A stretch of 64,000 nt of DNA from Nonomuraea pusilla (GCF_900109355.1 NZ_FOBF01000018.1:62001-126000), one strand, 5' to 3'. Positions 8,569-17,409 are shown, counted from the first letter of the stretch. The notes: generated from the letters alone by a model not told the origin. Translations and numbers: made by a program.

Positions 8569-8597
8569 TTGATTTGCCGGATCAGCGATCTTATTGT
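8569..8597 (+). promoter_or_regulatory. Putative promoter of the ROK regulator (leaderless transcript)
   Basis: TTGATT (8569-8574) and TATTGT (8592-8597) are separated by 17 bases in a locally AT-rich segment. The predicted start of transcription falls on the ATG at 8604, and no Shine-Dalgarno sequence is present, which fits a leaderless mRNA. Confidence 0.45.
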
Positions 8598-8603
8598 CGC
8601 GGC

Positions 8604-9761
8604 ATGACCCCCCAGCCGGGCTCGCCCGGTGACGTCCTGACGCTCATCAGCACGGGCTCGGCCACGACCAGGTCCGACCTCGCGCGGGTGACCGGCCTCG
8701 CCCGCTCGACGATCTCGCAGCGGGTGGACGCCCTGATCGAGCGCGGCCTCGTGGAGGAGACCGAGACCGGCGAGTCCACCGGAGGCCGTCCGCCGCGCCA
8801 GCTCCGCCTGCACACCGAGGAGCACGCCTTCGCCGGCGTGGACCTGGGCGCCACCCACTGCCGGGTCGCGCTCATGGACATCTCCGGCGAGATCCTGGCC
8901 GCGTGCGAGGACCCGCTGCTCATCGGCGACGGGCCCGAGGAGGTGCTGGCCCACGTCGACCGACGGCTCGACGCGCTGCTCGCCGACGCGGGACGCCCGA
9001 GGGCGGCGCTGCGCGCCATCGGCATGGGGGTGCCGGGACCGGTCGAGTTCGCGACGGGGCGTCCCAACAACCCGCCGATCATGCCGGGCTGGAACGACTA
9101 CCCCATCCCCGAGTACTTCGACGGCCCGTCCGTGCTCGTCGACAACGACGTGAACGTGATGGCGCTGGGCGAGCACCGCCACGCCTTCCCCGGGGCGCGG
9201 CACCTGCTGTTCGTCAAGGCCGGCACCGGCATCGGCTGCGGCATCGTCGCCGACGGCAAGCTGCACAGGGGCGCGCAGGGCTCGGCCGGCGACATCGGCC
9301 ACATCAGGGTCAGCGGCCACGACGACGCCGGCTGCCGGTGCGGCAACAGCGCCTGCCTGGAGGCCGTCGCGGGCGGCGCGGCGCTGGCCAGGCGGCTGCG
9401 CGAGCTGGGCCTCGCCGCCGAGTCGGCCGCCGACGTGGTGGCGCTCGTCCAGGCGGGCGACACGCAGGCGCTGCGGCTGGTCAGGGAGGCCGGCAGGCTG
9501 ATCGGCGAGGTGCTGGCCGGCCTGGTCAACTTCTTCAACCCCGAGGTCATCGTCATCGGCGGCGCCCTGTCACGGGTGCACGACCACCTGGTCGCCGGCG
9601 TCAGGGAGACGATCTACCGCAGGTCGCTGCCGCTGGCCACCCACCACCTGTCCATCACCCCGAGCCGCGCCGGCGTCGACGCCGCCGTGCTGGGCGCGGG
9701 CCTGCTCGCCGTCGAGCACTACCTGTCACCCGACAACATCAACCGCATCGTCAACGCCTGA
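8604..9761 (+). CDS. ROK-family transcriptional regulator
   Basis: 385 residues. It has an N-terminal winged helix (about 10-65, RSDLARVTGLARSTISQRV) followed by a ROK/sugar-kinase-like domain: DLGATHCRVAL near 82, VDNDVNVMALGE near 178, the zinc-binding loop CRCGNSACLE near 247-256 and GGALSR near 317. ROK repressors of this type sense a sugar and control neighbouring uptake genes. It heads a six-gene co-directional group with the ABC importer and two sugar enzymes, starting 41 bases before the ATPase. Its own 3' end carries a short repeat that spans the stop codon. Confidence 0.92.
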   Translation: MTPQPGSPGDVLTLISTGSATTRSDLARVTGLARSTISQRVDALIERGLVEETETGESTGGRPPRQLRLHTEEHAFAGVDLGATHCRVALMDISGEILAACEDPLLIGDGPEEVLAHVDRRLDALLADAGRPRAALRAIGMGVPGPVEFATGRPNNPPIMPGWNDYPIPEYFDGPSVLVDNDVNVMALGEHRHAFPGARHLLFVKAGTGIGCGIVADGKLHRGAQGSAGDIGHIRVSGHDDAGCRCGNSACLEAVAGGAALARRLRELGLAAESAADVVALVQAGDTQALRLVREAGRLIGEVLAGLVNFFNPEVIVIGGALSRVHDHLVAGVRETIYRRSLPLATHHLSITPSRAGVDAAVLGAGLLAVEHYLSPDNINRIVNA

Positions 9762-9790
9762 CAGACAACGCCTGAAGAGACAACCCCTGG
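9752..9790. repeat. Three short direct repeats across the ROK stop codon
   Basis: CAACGCCTG at 9752 and 9766, with the variant CAACCCCTG at 9781, spaced 14-15 bases. The first copy contains the last codons and the TGA of the ROK gene. They could be operator iterons for the downstream importer genes or a remnant of tandem duplication. Confidence 0.5.
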
Positions 9791-9802
9791 AAGGGGCCAT
9801 CG

Positions 9803-11287
9803 ATGCTGGTCATGCGAGGCATCGTCAAGCAGTTCCCCGGTGTGCGCGCGCTGGACGGGGTGGACCTGGACGTACGGGCGGGCGAGGTGCACTGCCTGCT
9901 CGGCCAGAACGGCGCGGGCAAGTCGACGCTCATCAAGGTCCTGGCCGGCGTGCACCAGCCGGACGAGGGCACGATCACGTTCAACGGCGCCGAGGCGCGG
10001 CCGGGCAGCCCCATCGACGCCATCAGGCTCGGCTTCGCCACCATCTACCAGGAGCTCGACCTCGTGGACGGGCTGAGCGTGGCCGAGAACATCTTCCTCG
10101 GCCACGAGCACGCCCGCCTCGGGTTCGTGGACCGGGCGGCGGGCAGGCGGGCGGCCCGCGAGGTGCTGGAACGGCTCGGCCATCCCGAGATCCGCCCGAA
10201 CGCCGAGGTGGGGCGGCTCCCGCCGGCGGCCAAGCAGGTGGTGTCGATGGCGCGGGCCCTCTCGCACGACGCCCGGCTCATCATCATGGACGAGCCGTCG
10301 GCCGCCCTCGCCCACGACGAGGTCGCCAACCTGTTCCGCATCATCCGCGAGCTCACCGCGCAGGGCGTGGCCGTCGTCTACATCTCGCACCGCCTGGAGG
10401 AGATCCGCGAGATCGGCGACAGGGTCACGGTGCTGAAGGACGGCCGGACGGTCGCCGTCGGCCTGCCCGCCCGCGACACGCCGACCTCGCGCGTCGTCTC
10501 GCTCATGACCGGCAGGGACGTCGAGTACGTCTTCCCGCCGCGCTCGTCGCGTCCTCCCGGCGAGGAGGTGCTGCGCGTCGAGGGGCTGAGCGCGCCCGGC
10601 GCGTTCTCCGGCGTCTCCTTCTCGGTGCGCGCGGGCGAGATCGTGGGGCTGGCCGGCCTGGTCGGATCGGGCCGCTCCGAGATCCTGGAAGCCGTGTACG
10701 GCGCCCGCCGCGCCGCCGGCCGGGTGCTGCTCGGCGGCCGGCCCGTACGGCGCGGCGTCACGCACGCCGTCAGGAGCGGCATGGGCCTCGCCCCGGAGGA
10801 GCGCAAGGCGCAGGCCCTGCTGCTCGACCAGAGCGTCACCGCGAACATCACGCTGGGCAGCCTGCCGGGGTTCGCCAGGTTCGGCTGGATCGACCGCGGC
10901 AGGGAGCGGGCGGAGGCCGCCCGGCTGGCGGACCTGCTCGACATCCGCCCGCCCGACACCGAACGCCCCGTCAGGACGCTGTCGGGCGGCAACCAGCAGA
11001 AGGCGGTGCTGGCCCGCTGGCTGGTCGGCGGGCGCAGGCTGCTCCTGCTGGACGAGCCCACCCGCGGCGTGGACGTCGGCGCCAGGGCGGAGCTGTACGC
11101 GGTGATCCGCGACCTGGCCGACAGGGGCATCGCCGTGCTGCTGGTCTCCAGCGAGGTGCCGGAGGTGCTCGGCCTGTCGGACCGGGTGCTGGTGCTGCGC
11201 GAGGGGACGGTCATCCACGAGGGTGACGCGGCCGTGCTGGACGAGCACCGCGTCCTCGACATGATCATGGAAGGGAGGGCGGCGTGA
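9803..11287 (+). CDS. Sugar ABC transporter ATP-binding protein (RbsA-type, two nucleotide-binding domains)
   Basis: 494-residue duplicated ATPase of carbohydrate uptake transporter class 2. Domain 1 (about 1-235): Walker A GQNGAGKST, Walker B LIIMDEPSAAL, switch ISHRLEE. Its signature is LPPAAKQVVSMARAL instead of the usual LSxGxQQ form. Domain 2 (about 250-490): degenerate Walker A GLVGSGRSE as in RbsA, an intact signature LSGGNQQKAVLARWL and LLLLDEPTRGVDV. The stop overlaps the permease start. It works with the permease at 11287 and the binding lipoprotein at 12321. The sugar is unknown; the neighbouring Gfo/Idh oxidoreductase and isomerase suggest a sugar or cyclitol. Confidence 0.94.
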   Translation: MLVMRGIVKQFPGVRALDGVDLDVRAGEVHCLLGQNGAGKSTLIKVLAGVHQPDEGTITFNGAEARPGSPIDAIRLGFATIYQELDLVDGLSVAENIFLGHEHARLGFVDRAAGRRAAREVLERLGHPEIRPNAEVGRLPPAAKQVVSMARALSHDARLIIMDEPSAALAHDEVANLFRIIRELTAQGVAVVYISHRLEEIREIGDRVTVLKDGRTVAVGLPARDTPTSRVVSLMTGRDVEYVFPPRSSRPPGEEVLRVEGLSAPGAFSGVSFSVRAGEIVGLAGLVGSGRSEILEAVYGARRAAGRVLLGGRPVRRGVTHAVRSGMGLAPEERKAQALLLDQSVTANITLGSLPGFARFGWIDRGRERAEAARLADLLDIRPPDTERPVRTLSGGNQQKAVLARWLVGGRRLLLLDEPTRGVDVGARAELYAVIRDLADRGIAVLLVSSEVPEVLGLSDRVLVLREGTVIHEGDAAVLDEHRVLDMIMEGRAA

Positions 11288-12324
11288 TGAGCGAGCCCAC
11301 TCCGCCTGTGCGCCAGGCCGCGGGGGCGCGGGGCGCGCAGGCCGACGCGGCGCGGACGAACCTGCTGTCCGGGTTGCGCGGCGTCGGCGAGCTGCGGCAT
11401 CTGGGGCTGTTCGTGGCGCTCGCGCTGCTGGTCGCGGTCGGCCTGGTGACCAGGCCCGACGCCTTCGCCACCGCCTCCAACCTGGTCAGCGTCCTGTCCC
11501 TGGCCGCCACGATCGGCGTCATCACGGTCGGCGCGACCTTCGTCATCATCGGCGGCGGCATCGACCTGTCGGTCGGCGCCGTGATGGCGCTCGCCTCCGT
11601 CTGGGCGACGACGCTGGCCACCCAGTCGTACGGGCCGGTCGTCATGGCCGTCTGCGCCGTCCTCGTCGGCACCGGAGCGGGCCTGGTCAACGGCCTGCTC
11701 ATCGCGTACGGGCGGCTCGTGCCGTTCATCGCCACGCTCGCGATGCTGGTGGCGGCGCGCGGGCTGGCGCAGCGCATGTCCGACCGCAAGACCCAGCTCG
11801 TCCAGCAGCCGGACAACGGCGCCATCGTGAGCCTGTCCACCACCCGCGTGCTCGGCATCCCGCTGCTCGTGTACGTGTTCGCCCTGGTCGTGGTGCTCGG
11901 CTGGGTCGTGCTCAACCGCACCACGTTCGGCCGCCGCACCTACGCCGTGGGCGGCAACCCCGAGGCCGCCAGGCTCGCCGGCATCGACGTACGCAGGCAC
12001 ACCATGCTGCTCTACGCGCTGTCGGGGCTCTGCTGCGGCATCGCCGCGATCCTCATCATGGCCCGCACGACCACAGGCTCGTCCACCCACGGCGACCTGT
12101 ACGAGCTCGACGCCATCGCCGCCGTGATCATCGGCGGGACGCTGCTCACCGGAGGCCGCGGCACGATCATGGGCTCGATCCTGGGCCTGCTGATCTTCAC
12201 GCTCATCACCAACCTCTTCATCCTCAACGGCCTCAACACCAGCGACCAGCTCATCGCCAAGGGCCTGATCATCGTCGTCGCCGTCCTTCTCCAGCGGCGG
12301 AACCTGAAGGAGAGAGCACCATGA
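11287..12324 (+). CDS. Sugar ABC transporter permease (RbsC-type)
   Basis: 345-residue integral membrane protein of the BPD_transp_2 family with about eight to ten hydrophobic segments. It shows the family-typical GGGIDLSVGAVMAL (about residue 93) and GIDVRRHTMLLYALSGLCCG (about 230-250) followed by AAVIIGGTLLTGGRGT. ATG chosen; a GTG three bases upstream overlaps the ATPase stop as GTGA and is equally possible, with GGGAGG upstream. Forms the translocation pore for the importer encoded on either side. Confidence 0.92.
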   Translation: MSEPTPPVRQAAGARGAQADAARTNLLSGLRGVGELRHLGLFVALALLVAVGLVTRPDAFATASNLVSVLSLAATIGVITVGATFVIIGGGIDLSVGAVMALASVWATTLATQSYGPVVMAVCAVLVGTGAGLVNGLLIAYGRLVPFIATLAMLVAARGLAQRMSDRKTQLVQQPDNGAIVSLSTTRVLGIPLLVYVFALVVVLGWVVLNRTTFGRRTYAVGGNPEAARLAGIDVRRHTMLLYALSGLCCGIAAILIMARTTTGSSTHGDLYELDAIAAVIIGGTLLTGGRGTIMGSILGLLIFTLITNLFILNGLNTSDQLIAKGLIIVVAVLLQRRNLKERAP

Positions 12325-13367
12325 GTGAGAACGTCGCGCGCCGCGGATTCCTCGTCGGCGGAGCCGTGCTGCTGGCCACCGGCTGCACCAGCAACGAGCC
12401 CGCCGCCGCCCCGTCCAGCGCCGCGCCCGCGCCCGCCCCGGCGGCGAGCGGCAACGACCAGCCCGGCGAGAAGGTCGTCATCGGCTTCTCGGCGCCCGCC
12501 GCCGACCACGGCTGGATCGCGGCCATCGCCAAGAACGCCGAGGCCGCCGCCAAGCGGTACTCCGACGTCGAGTTCAAGCCGGTCGAGCCGACCAACGACA
12601 TCAACCAGCAGATCTCCGCCGTGGAGTCGCTGATCGCGGCGAAGGTGAGCGCGCTGGTCATCCTGCCCAACGACGGCCAGCAGCTCAACCAGGTGGCGTT
12701 ACAGGCCACCCAGGCCGGCATCCCCGTCGTCAACCTCGACCGGGTGTTCCCCGACAAGCTGGCGTACCGGACGTGGATCGGCGGCGACAACTACGGCATG
12801 GGCGTCGCGGCCGGCCACTTCGTCGGCAGGAAGCTGAAGGAGAAGGGGGTCTCCGACCCCGTCATCGTCGAGATCCAGGGCATCGCCACGCTGCCGCTGA
12901 CGCAGGACCGCAGCAAGGGCTTCGCCGACGCGCTCAAGACGTACGGCTTCTCCGTCACCGCCAAGCAGGACGCCAAGTTCACGGTCGAGACCGGCAACCA
13001 GGTCGCGACGTCGCTGCTGCAGGCGCACAAGAAGATCGACGCGCTGTGGAACCACGACGACGACCAGGGGGTGGGCGTGCTGGCCGCCATCAAGGAGGCG
13101 GGCAGGAACGAGTTCGTCATGGTCGGGGGCGCCGGCTCGCTGAACGCGATGAAGGAGATCCAGTCGGGCTCCTCCGTGCTCCAGGCCACGGTCACCTACA
13201 GCCCCACCATGGCGTCGTCCGCCGTCAGGCTGGCGCGGCTGATCGCCCAGGGGAAGGGCATGAGTGATCTCGTGGAGAACCAGGTCCCGCAGTCGATCAC
13301 CCTGGCGTCCGAGACCATCACCAAGGAGAACGTCGAGAAGTACCTGCCGCTCGGCTTCGAATCCTGA
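12321..13367 (+). CDS. Sugar ABC transporter substrate-binding lipoprotein
   Basis: 348-residue periplasmic-binding-protein-like lipoprotein (Peripla_BP_4/RbsB type). The N-terminus has a twin-arginine-like RRGF and the lipobox LATGC with Cys near residue 22, then an Ala/Pro-rich tether and the binding domain (about 50-345) with GWIAAIAKNAE, NDINQQISAVESLIA and NLDRVFPDK. It should be anchored outside the membrane and deliver the sugar to the permease. ATG overlaps the permease stop (ATGA). The ligand cannot be inferred from sequence alone. Confidence 0.92.
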   Translation: MSENVARRGFLVGGAVLLATGCTSNEPAAAPSSAAPAPAPAASGNDQPGEKVVIGFSAPAADHGWIAAIAKNAEAAAKRYSDVEFKPVEPTNDINQQISAVESLIAAKVSALVILPNDGQQLNQVALQATQAGIPVVNLDRVFPDKLAYRTWIGGDNYGMGVAAGHFVGRKLKEKGVSDPVIVEIQGIATLPLTQDRSKGFADALKTYGFSVTAKQDAKFTVETGNQVATSLLQAHKKIDALWNHDDDQGVGVLAAIKEAGRNEFVMVGGAGSLNAMKEIQSGSSVLQATVTYSPTMASSAVRLARLIAQGKGMSDLVENQVPQSITLASETITKENVEKYLPLGFES

Positions 13368-13378
13368 TCGGGGGTTGC

Positions 13379-14533
13379 ATGTCAGACAAGACCACCATCG
13401 GCGTGGGCATGGTGGGCCACGCCTTCATGGGCCGCGTCCACTCGCAGGCGTGGCGCAGCGTCGGCGCCTTCTTCGACCTGCCGCTGGCGCCGCGCATGGC
13501 GGTGCTGGCCGGACGGTCGAAGGAGCGCGCCGCCGCCGCGGCCGCCCGGCTCGGCTGGGCCGACGTCGAGACCGACTGGAGGGAGCTGGTCGCGCGTGAC
13601 GACGTGCAGATCGTCGACATCTGCACGCCCGGCGACTCGCACGCCGAGATCGCCGTCGCCGCGCTGCGCGCCGGCAAGCACGTCATCTGCGAGAAGCCGC
13701 TGGCCAACACCGTCGCCGAGGCCGAGGCGATGGTGGCGGCCGCCGAGGCGGCGCCCGGCAAGAGCATGGTGGCCTTCAACTACCGCCGGGTGCCCGCCGT
13801 GGCGCTGGCCCGCCGCTACGTCGAGGAGGGCAGGCTCGGCGAGATCAGGCACGTACGGGCCCAGTACCTCCAGGACTGGATCGTCGACCCCGAGTTCCCG
13901 CTCGTGTGGCGGCTGATGCGGGACAGGGCGGGGTCGGGCGCGCTCGGCGACATCGGGGCGCACATCGTCGACGCCGCCCAGTTCGTCACCGGGCAGGACG
14001 TCGTCGGCGTCTCCGCGCTGACCGAGACGTTCGTCAAGGAACGCCCGCTCGCGGCCGGGTCCGAGGGGCCGGCGGAGCGCGGGTCGGCCGCGAGGGGCGA
14101 GGTCACCGTGGACGACGCCGCGCTGTTCATCGGCCGGATGTCGGGCGGGGCGCTGGCCTCGTTCGAGGCCACCAGGTTCGCCACCGGGCGCAAGAACGCC
14201 ATGCGGATCGAGGTCAACGGCTCGCTCGGCAGCCTCGCGTTCGACTTCGAGTCGATGAACGAGCTGTGGTTCTGCGCGGGCGGCGGCGGCTTCGAGCGCA
14301 TCCTCGTCACCGAGCCCGACCACCCGTACGCGGGCGCGTGGTGGCCGCCCGGCCACGGGCTCGGCTACGAGCACACCTTCACCCATGAGATCAGGGACTT
14401 CCTGGAGGCGGTCGCCACCGGCGCCGCCCCGTCGCCGTCGTTCGCCGACGGGCTGCGGGTGCAGCGCGTGCTGGACGCCGTCGAACGCAGCGCCGCCGAC
14501 GGGAGCCGTTACACCACCGTGGAGGAGCGATGA
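13379..14533 (+). CDS. Gfo/Idh/MocA-family oxidoreductase
   Basis: 384-residue NAD(P)-dependent oxidoreductase. The N-terminal Rossmann domain shows GVGMVGHAFMGRVHS (about residues 6-20), ICTPGDSHAEIA and CEKPLANT (EKP motif near residue 104). The C-terminal domain has GDIGAHIVDAAQF with the conserved His near 196. Such enzymes oxidise sugars, inositols or their derivatives. Eleven bases after the binding-protein gene and overlapping the isomerase (ATGA), so it belongs to the same catabolic operon. Substrate unknown. Confidence 0.9.
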   Translation: MSDKTTIGVGMVGHAFMGRVHSQAWRSVGAFFDLPLAPRMAVLAGRSKERAAAAAARLGWADVETDWRELVARDDVQIVDICTPGDSHAEIAVAALRAGKHVICEKPLANTVAEAEAMVAAAEAAPGKSMVAFNYRRVPAVALARRYVEEGRLGEIRHVRAQYLQDWIVDPEFPLVWRLMRDRAGSGALGDIGAHIVDAAQFVTGQDVVGVSALTETFVKERPLAAGSEGPAERGSAARGEVTVDDAALFIGRMSGGALASFEATRFATGRKNAMRIEVNGSLGSLAFDFESMNELWFCAGGGGFERILVTEPDHPYAGAWWPPGHGLGYEHTFTHEIRDFLEAVATGAAPSPSFADGLRVQRVLDAVERSAADGSRYTTVEER

Positions 14534-15534
14534 GACCGGTTACGTTGTTCACCGGGCAGTGGGCCGACCTGCCGTTCGAGGAGGTGTGCCGGCTCGCGGC
14601 CGAGTGGGGCTACGACGGCCTGGAGATCGCCTGCTCGGGCGACCACTTCGACGTGCGGCAGGCGGTGTCCGACCCGTCGTACTGCGAGGACAAGCGCGCC
14701 CAGCTCGACAAGCACGGGCTGAAGGTGTGGGCCGTCTCCAACCACCTGGTGGGGCAGGCCGTCTGCGACCACCCGATCGACGAGCGGCACCGGGCGATCC
14801 TGCCGGCCAGGATCTGGGGCTCGGGCGACCCCGAGTCGGTGCGTCAGGCCGCGGCCGAGGAGATGAAGGACACCGCGAGGGCGGCCGCCCTGCTCGGCGT
14901 GGACACGGTGATCGGCTTCACCGGCTCGTCGATCTGGCACACGGTGGCGATGTTCCCGCCGGTGCCCGCCTCCATGGTGGAGGCCGGCTACCAGGACTTC
15001 GCCGACCGCTGGAACCCCATCCTCGACGTCTTCGACGAGGTCGGCGTGCGTTTCGCGCACGAGGTGCACCCGAGCGAGATCGCCTACGACTACCACACGA
15101 CGGTGCGGACGCTGGAGGCCGTCGGCCACCGCCCGGCGTTCGGGCTCAACTGGGACCCGTCCCACATGGTGTGGCAGGACCTCGACCCGGTCGGGTTCAT
15201 CCTCGACTTCAAGGACCGCATCTACCACGTCGACTGCAAGGACACCCGGGTCCGGGTGGGCGACGGGCGACGCGGCCGGCTGTCGTCGCACCTGCCGTGG
15301 GCCGACCTGCGCCGCGGCTGGGACTTCGTCTCCACCGGCAGGGGCGACGTGCCGTGGGAGGACTGCTTCCGCGCGCTGAACTCCATCGGCTACGACGGCC
15401 CCGTCTCGATCGAGTGGGAGGACGCCGGCATGGACCGCCTCGACGGTGCGCGCGAGGCGCTGGCCTACATCCGCAGGCTCAACGCCATCACGCCGCCCGC
15501 GTCGTCGTTCGACGCCGCCTTCTCCACCACGTAG
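14530..15534 (+). CDS. Sugar phosphate isomerase/epimerase family protein (TIM barrel)
   Basis: 334-residue AP-endonuclease-2-type TIM barrel. Metal- and substrate-binding segments are visible: HEVHPSEIAYDYHTTV near 177-192, GLNWDPSHMVWQ near 205-216, DCKDTRV near 236 and SIEWEDAGMDR near 300. These enzymes isomerise or epimerise sugars or dehydrate keto-inositols. It is the last gene of the importer operon, and a strong bidirectional hairpin follows. With the Gfo/Idh enzyme it probably converts the imported sugar in two steps (inference). Confidence 0.88.
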   Translation: MRPVTLFTGQWADLPFEEVCRLAAEWGYDGLEIACSGDHFDVRQAVSDPSYCEDKRAQLDKHGLKVWAVSNHLVGQAVCDHPIDERHRAILPARIWGSGDPESVRQAAAEEMKDTARAAALLGVDTVIGFTGSSIWHTVAMFPPVPASMVEAGYQDFADRWNPILDVFDEVGVRFAHEVHPSEIAYDYHTTVRTLEAVGHRPAFGLNWDPSHMVWQDLDPVGFILDFKDRIYHVDCKDTRVRVGDGRRGRLSSHLPWADLRRGWDFVSTGRGDVPWEDCFRALNSIGYDGPVSIEWEDAGMDRLDGAREALAYIRRLNAITPPASSFDAAFSTT

Positions 15535-15545
15535 CCCGCCGCGGC

Positions 15546-15575
15546 CCCGGCGGGCGGTGATCCCCGCCCGCCGGG
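15546..15575. terminator. Bidirectional hairpin between convergent genes
   Basis: Perfect 12-bp stem CCCGGCGGGCGG / CCGCCCGCCGGG with a 6-base loop between the isomerase stop and the stop of the convergent alcohol dehydrogenase. There is no T-tract. Confidence 0.75.
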
Positions 15576-15585
15576 CTCCCGCCCG

Positions 15586-16671
15586 TCAGTCCATGAGGAC
15601 GATCTGGCGCAGCACCTCGCCGCGGCGCAGCGCCTCGACGGCGTCGTTCAGGTCGCCCAGCCTGATGCGCGAGCTGATCATCGACTCCAGGTCCAGCTTG
15701 CCGGCCTTGTAGAGCTTGGCGAGGTACGGGAAGTCGTGCCGCACGTCGGCCTCGCCGTACAGGCTGGACAGCAGGTTCTTGCCCTCGAACAGCAGGTTGA
15801 AGGCGGGGATCGACCACATGTCGTCCACCGCGCCCGCGCCGACCACCACCACGTTCCCGCCCGGCCTGGTGGCCTGCCAGGCGGCCTGGATGGTCGCCGC
15901 CTTGCCGACCACCTCGAAGCCGTAGTCGAAGCCGGAGCCGCCGGTCAGCTCGTTCAGCGCCTCGGGCAGCCCCTCGGGCGTCGCCGTGTGGGTGGCCCCC
16001 ACCTTCCTCGCCAGCTCGTGCTTCGACTCCAGCGGGTCGATCGCGAGGATCGTCCTCGCGCCGGACAGCCGCGCGCCCTGGACGACGGAGAGCCCCACGC
16101 CGCCGCAGCCCACCACCGCCACGGTGGAGCCGGGACGCACCTTCGCGGTGTTGATCACCGCGCCCACGCCCGTGGTGATGCCGCAGCCGATGAGCGCCGC
16201 CACCTCCCACGGCACGTCGTCGTCGACCCTGACCACGCCCTGCTGCGGGACCACGACCTCCTCGGCCCAGGTGCCGCAGCCCGCCATGCCGTACGCGGTG
16301 GTGTCGCCGCCGAAGCGGAACGCGCCCTTGCTGAACGACTCGATGACGTACTTCATACACATGTACGGCTGGCAGCCGACGCACAGGTCGCACTCCTGGC
16401 ACGACGGGCGCCAGCTGATCACGACGTGGTCTCCCGGCTTGACCGAGGTGACGTGCTCGCCCGTCTCCACCACCTCGCCCGCCCCCTCGTGGCCGGGCAC
16501 CAGCGGCACCGGCTGGGGCAGCACGCCGGACATGGCCGACAGGTCGGAGTGGCAGACGCCCGTCGCCCTGATCCTGACCCGGACCTCGGCCGGCCCGACG
16601 GGGGCCAGCGTGACGTCGTCGCGGATGTCGAGCTTGTCGTTGCCTACGGCGTGCAGGATCGCGGCGCGCAT
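15586..16671 (-). CDS. Zinc-dependent alcohol dehydrogenase (MDR family)
   Basis: 361-residue medium-chain dehydrogenase. Catalytic zinc site GVCHSDL (about 38-44) and GHEGAG (about 60-65); a structural-zinc-type Cys cluster CQECDLCVGC (about 91-100) with a further Cys in PYMCMKYV; Rossmann VVGCGGVGLS near 185. Last gene of a PPOX-fold/ferredoxin/ADH operon that has a KstR-type operator directly upstream of its first gene. KstR control would fit oxidation of a C26 sterol alcohol made by a CYP125-type P450, but that link is inferred. The RBS GGAGG lies nine bases upstream of the ATG. Confidence 0.9.
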   Translation of the reverse strand: MRAAILHAVGNDKLDIRDDVTLAPVGPAEVRVRIRATGVCHSDLSAMSGVLPQPVPLVPGHEGAGEVVETGEHVTSVKPGDHVVISWRPSCQECDLCVGCQPYMCMKYVIESFSKGAFRFGGDTTAYGMAGCGTWAEEVVVPQQGVVRVDDDVPWEVAALIGCGITTGVGAVINTAKVRPGSTVAVVGCGGVGLSVVQGARLSGARTILAIDPLESKHELARKVGATHTATPEGLPEALNELTGGSGFDYGFEVVGKAATIQAAWQATRPGGNVVVVGAGAVDDMWSIPAFNLLFEGKNLLSSLYGEADVRHDFPYLAKLYKAGKLDLESMISSRIRLGDLNDAVEALRRGEVLRQIVLMD

Positions 16672-16689
16672 GAGGGGTTCCTCCTCCGG

Positions 16690-16881
16690 CTATTCCTCAA
16701 GGGTGAGGGCGGCTTTGGGGCAGGACCGGACCGCGTGGCGCACGCGGTCCAGCAGGTGCGGGGGCGGTTCGGGGAGCAGGATGTGCAGCCTGTCCTCGTC
16801 GTCCACCTCGAACACCTCGGGCGCGAGACCCATGCAGACGGCGTTGGCCTCGCAGACGAGCTCGTCGACCTTGACTTTCAT
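16690..16881 (-). CDS. Ferredoxin (single cluster, P450-partner type)
   Basis: 63 residues. Spacing C-x5-C (residues 10 and 16, in VCEANAVC) with a distant CP (near 53, SCPKAAL), i.e. three clustering Cys, as in the [3Fe-4S] ferredoxins that feed actinobacterial cytochromes P450. The centre is rich in Asp/Glu. ATG overlaps the PPOX stop (ATGA) with GGGAGG upstream. A plausible electron donor for the cyp125-like enzyme at 33584, since no ferredoxin gene adjoins that P450. Cytosolic electron carrier. Confidence 0.9.
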   Translation of the reverse strand: MKVKVDELVCEANAVCMGLAPEVFEVDDEDRLHILLPEPPPHLLDRVRHAVRSCPKAALTLEE

Positions 16882-17330
16882 GTGAGCCTCCCGTGATCCC
16901 ATGAGACCACTCGCGTACGCTCCACACGGTAGGCGACCCGCTTGCGTCCCGTGTGCTCCACGTACGGGCGGAGCTGGTCGTCCGGCACGCCGGGCGTCAT
17001 CCGGCGGGCGACCGCCAGGCCGACGGCCAGCACGCCGGCGGGGTCGCTCAGCTGCTCGGCCCGGCCGTACACCAGGACGCCGCGCAGCTCGTCGTAGGAG
17101 TCGCCGGCCTCGACCAGGCAGCTCACGCGAGGGTCGCGGGCCAGGTTGCGGGCCTTCTGCGCCTTGGCGTACGTCCAGAAGACGATGCGGCCCGCGTCGA
17201 GGCCGTAGAACATCGTGACCAGGTGGGGCGTCCCGTCGGGGTTGATGGTCGCGAGCTGGAGCTTGCGCGACCGTTCCAGGAACGCGGCGACGTCCTCGTC
17301 CGGCATGGCGACGCGTGCGCGCTGATTCAC
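16878..17330 (-). CDS. PPOX-class (split-barrel) F420/flavin-dependent oxidoreductase family protein
   Basis: 150-residue pyridoxamine-5'-phosphate-oxidase-like split barrel. Typical features are LQLATINPDGTPHLVTMFY (residues 24-42), FWTYAKAQKARNLARDPR and the C-terminal RVERTRVVSWD. In actinomycetes these often bind F420 or FMN; the substrate is unknown. A GTG start is chosen because the homologous N-terminus begins before the internal ATG at 17306. No clear Shine-Dalgarno is visible. The KstR-type box ends nine bases upstream of the start. First gene of the operon with the ferredoxin and the alcohol dehydrogenase. Confidence 0.85.
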   Translation of the reverse strand: MNQRARVAMPDEDVAAFLERSRKLQLATINPDGTPHLVTMFYGLDAGRIVFWTYAKAQKARNLARDPRVSCLVEAGDSYDELRGVLVYGRAEQLSDPAGVLAVGLAVARRMTPGVPDDQLRPYVEHTGRKRVAYRVERTRVVSWDHGRLT

Positions 17331-17338
17331 GTGCCAAG

Positions 17339-17352
17339 TAGAACAGGTTCCA
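17339..17352. promoter_or_regulatory. KstR-type operator (exact consensus match)
   Basis: TAGAACAGGTTCCA matches the mycobacterial KstR consensus TnnAACnnGTTnnA at all fixed positions. It lies nine bases upstream of the minus-strand PPOX gene start and 58 bases upstream of the plus-strand methyltransferase, so it could repress both. Confidence 0.75.
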
Positions 17353-17409
17353 GAAGAGCTGGGCAAGGGCTCCACGGAATGTTGTTCGGTTCGACTAGGG
17401 TGCAGAGCC

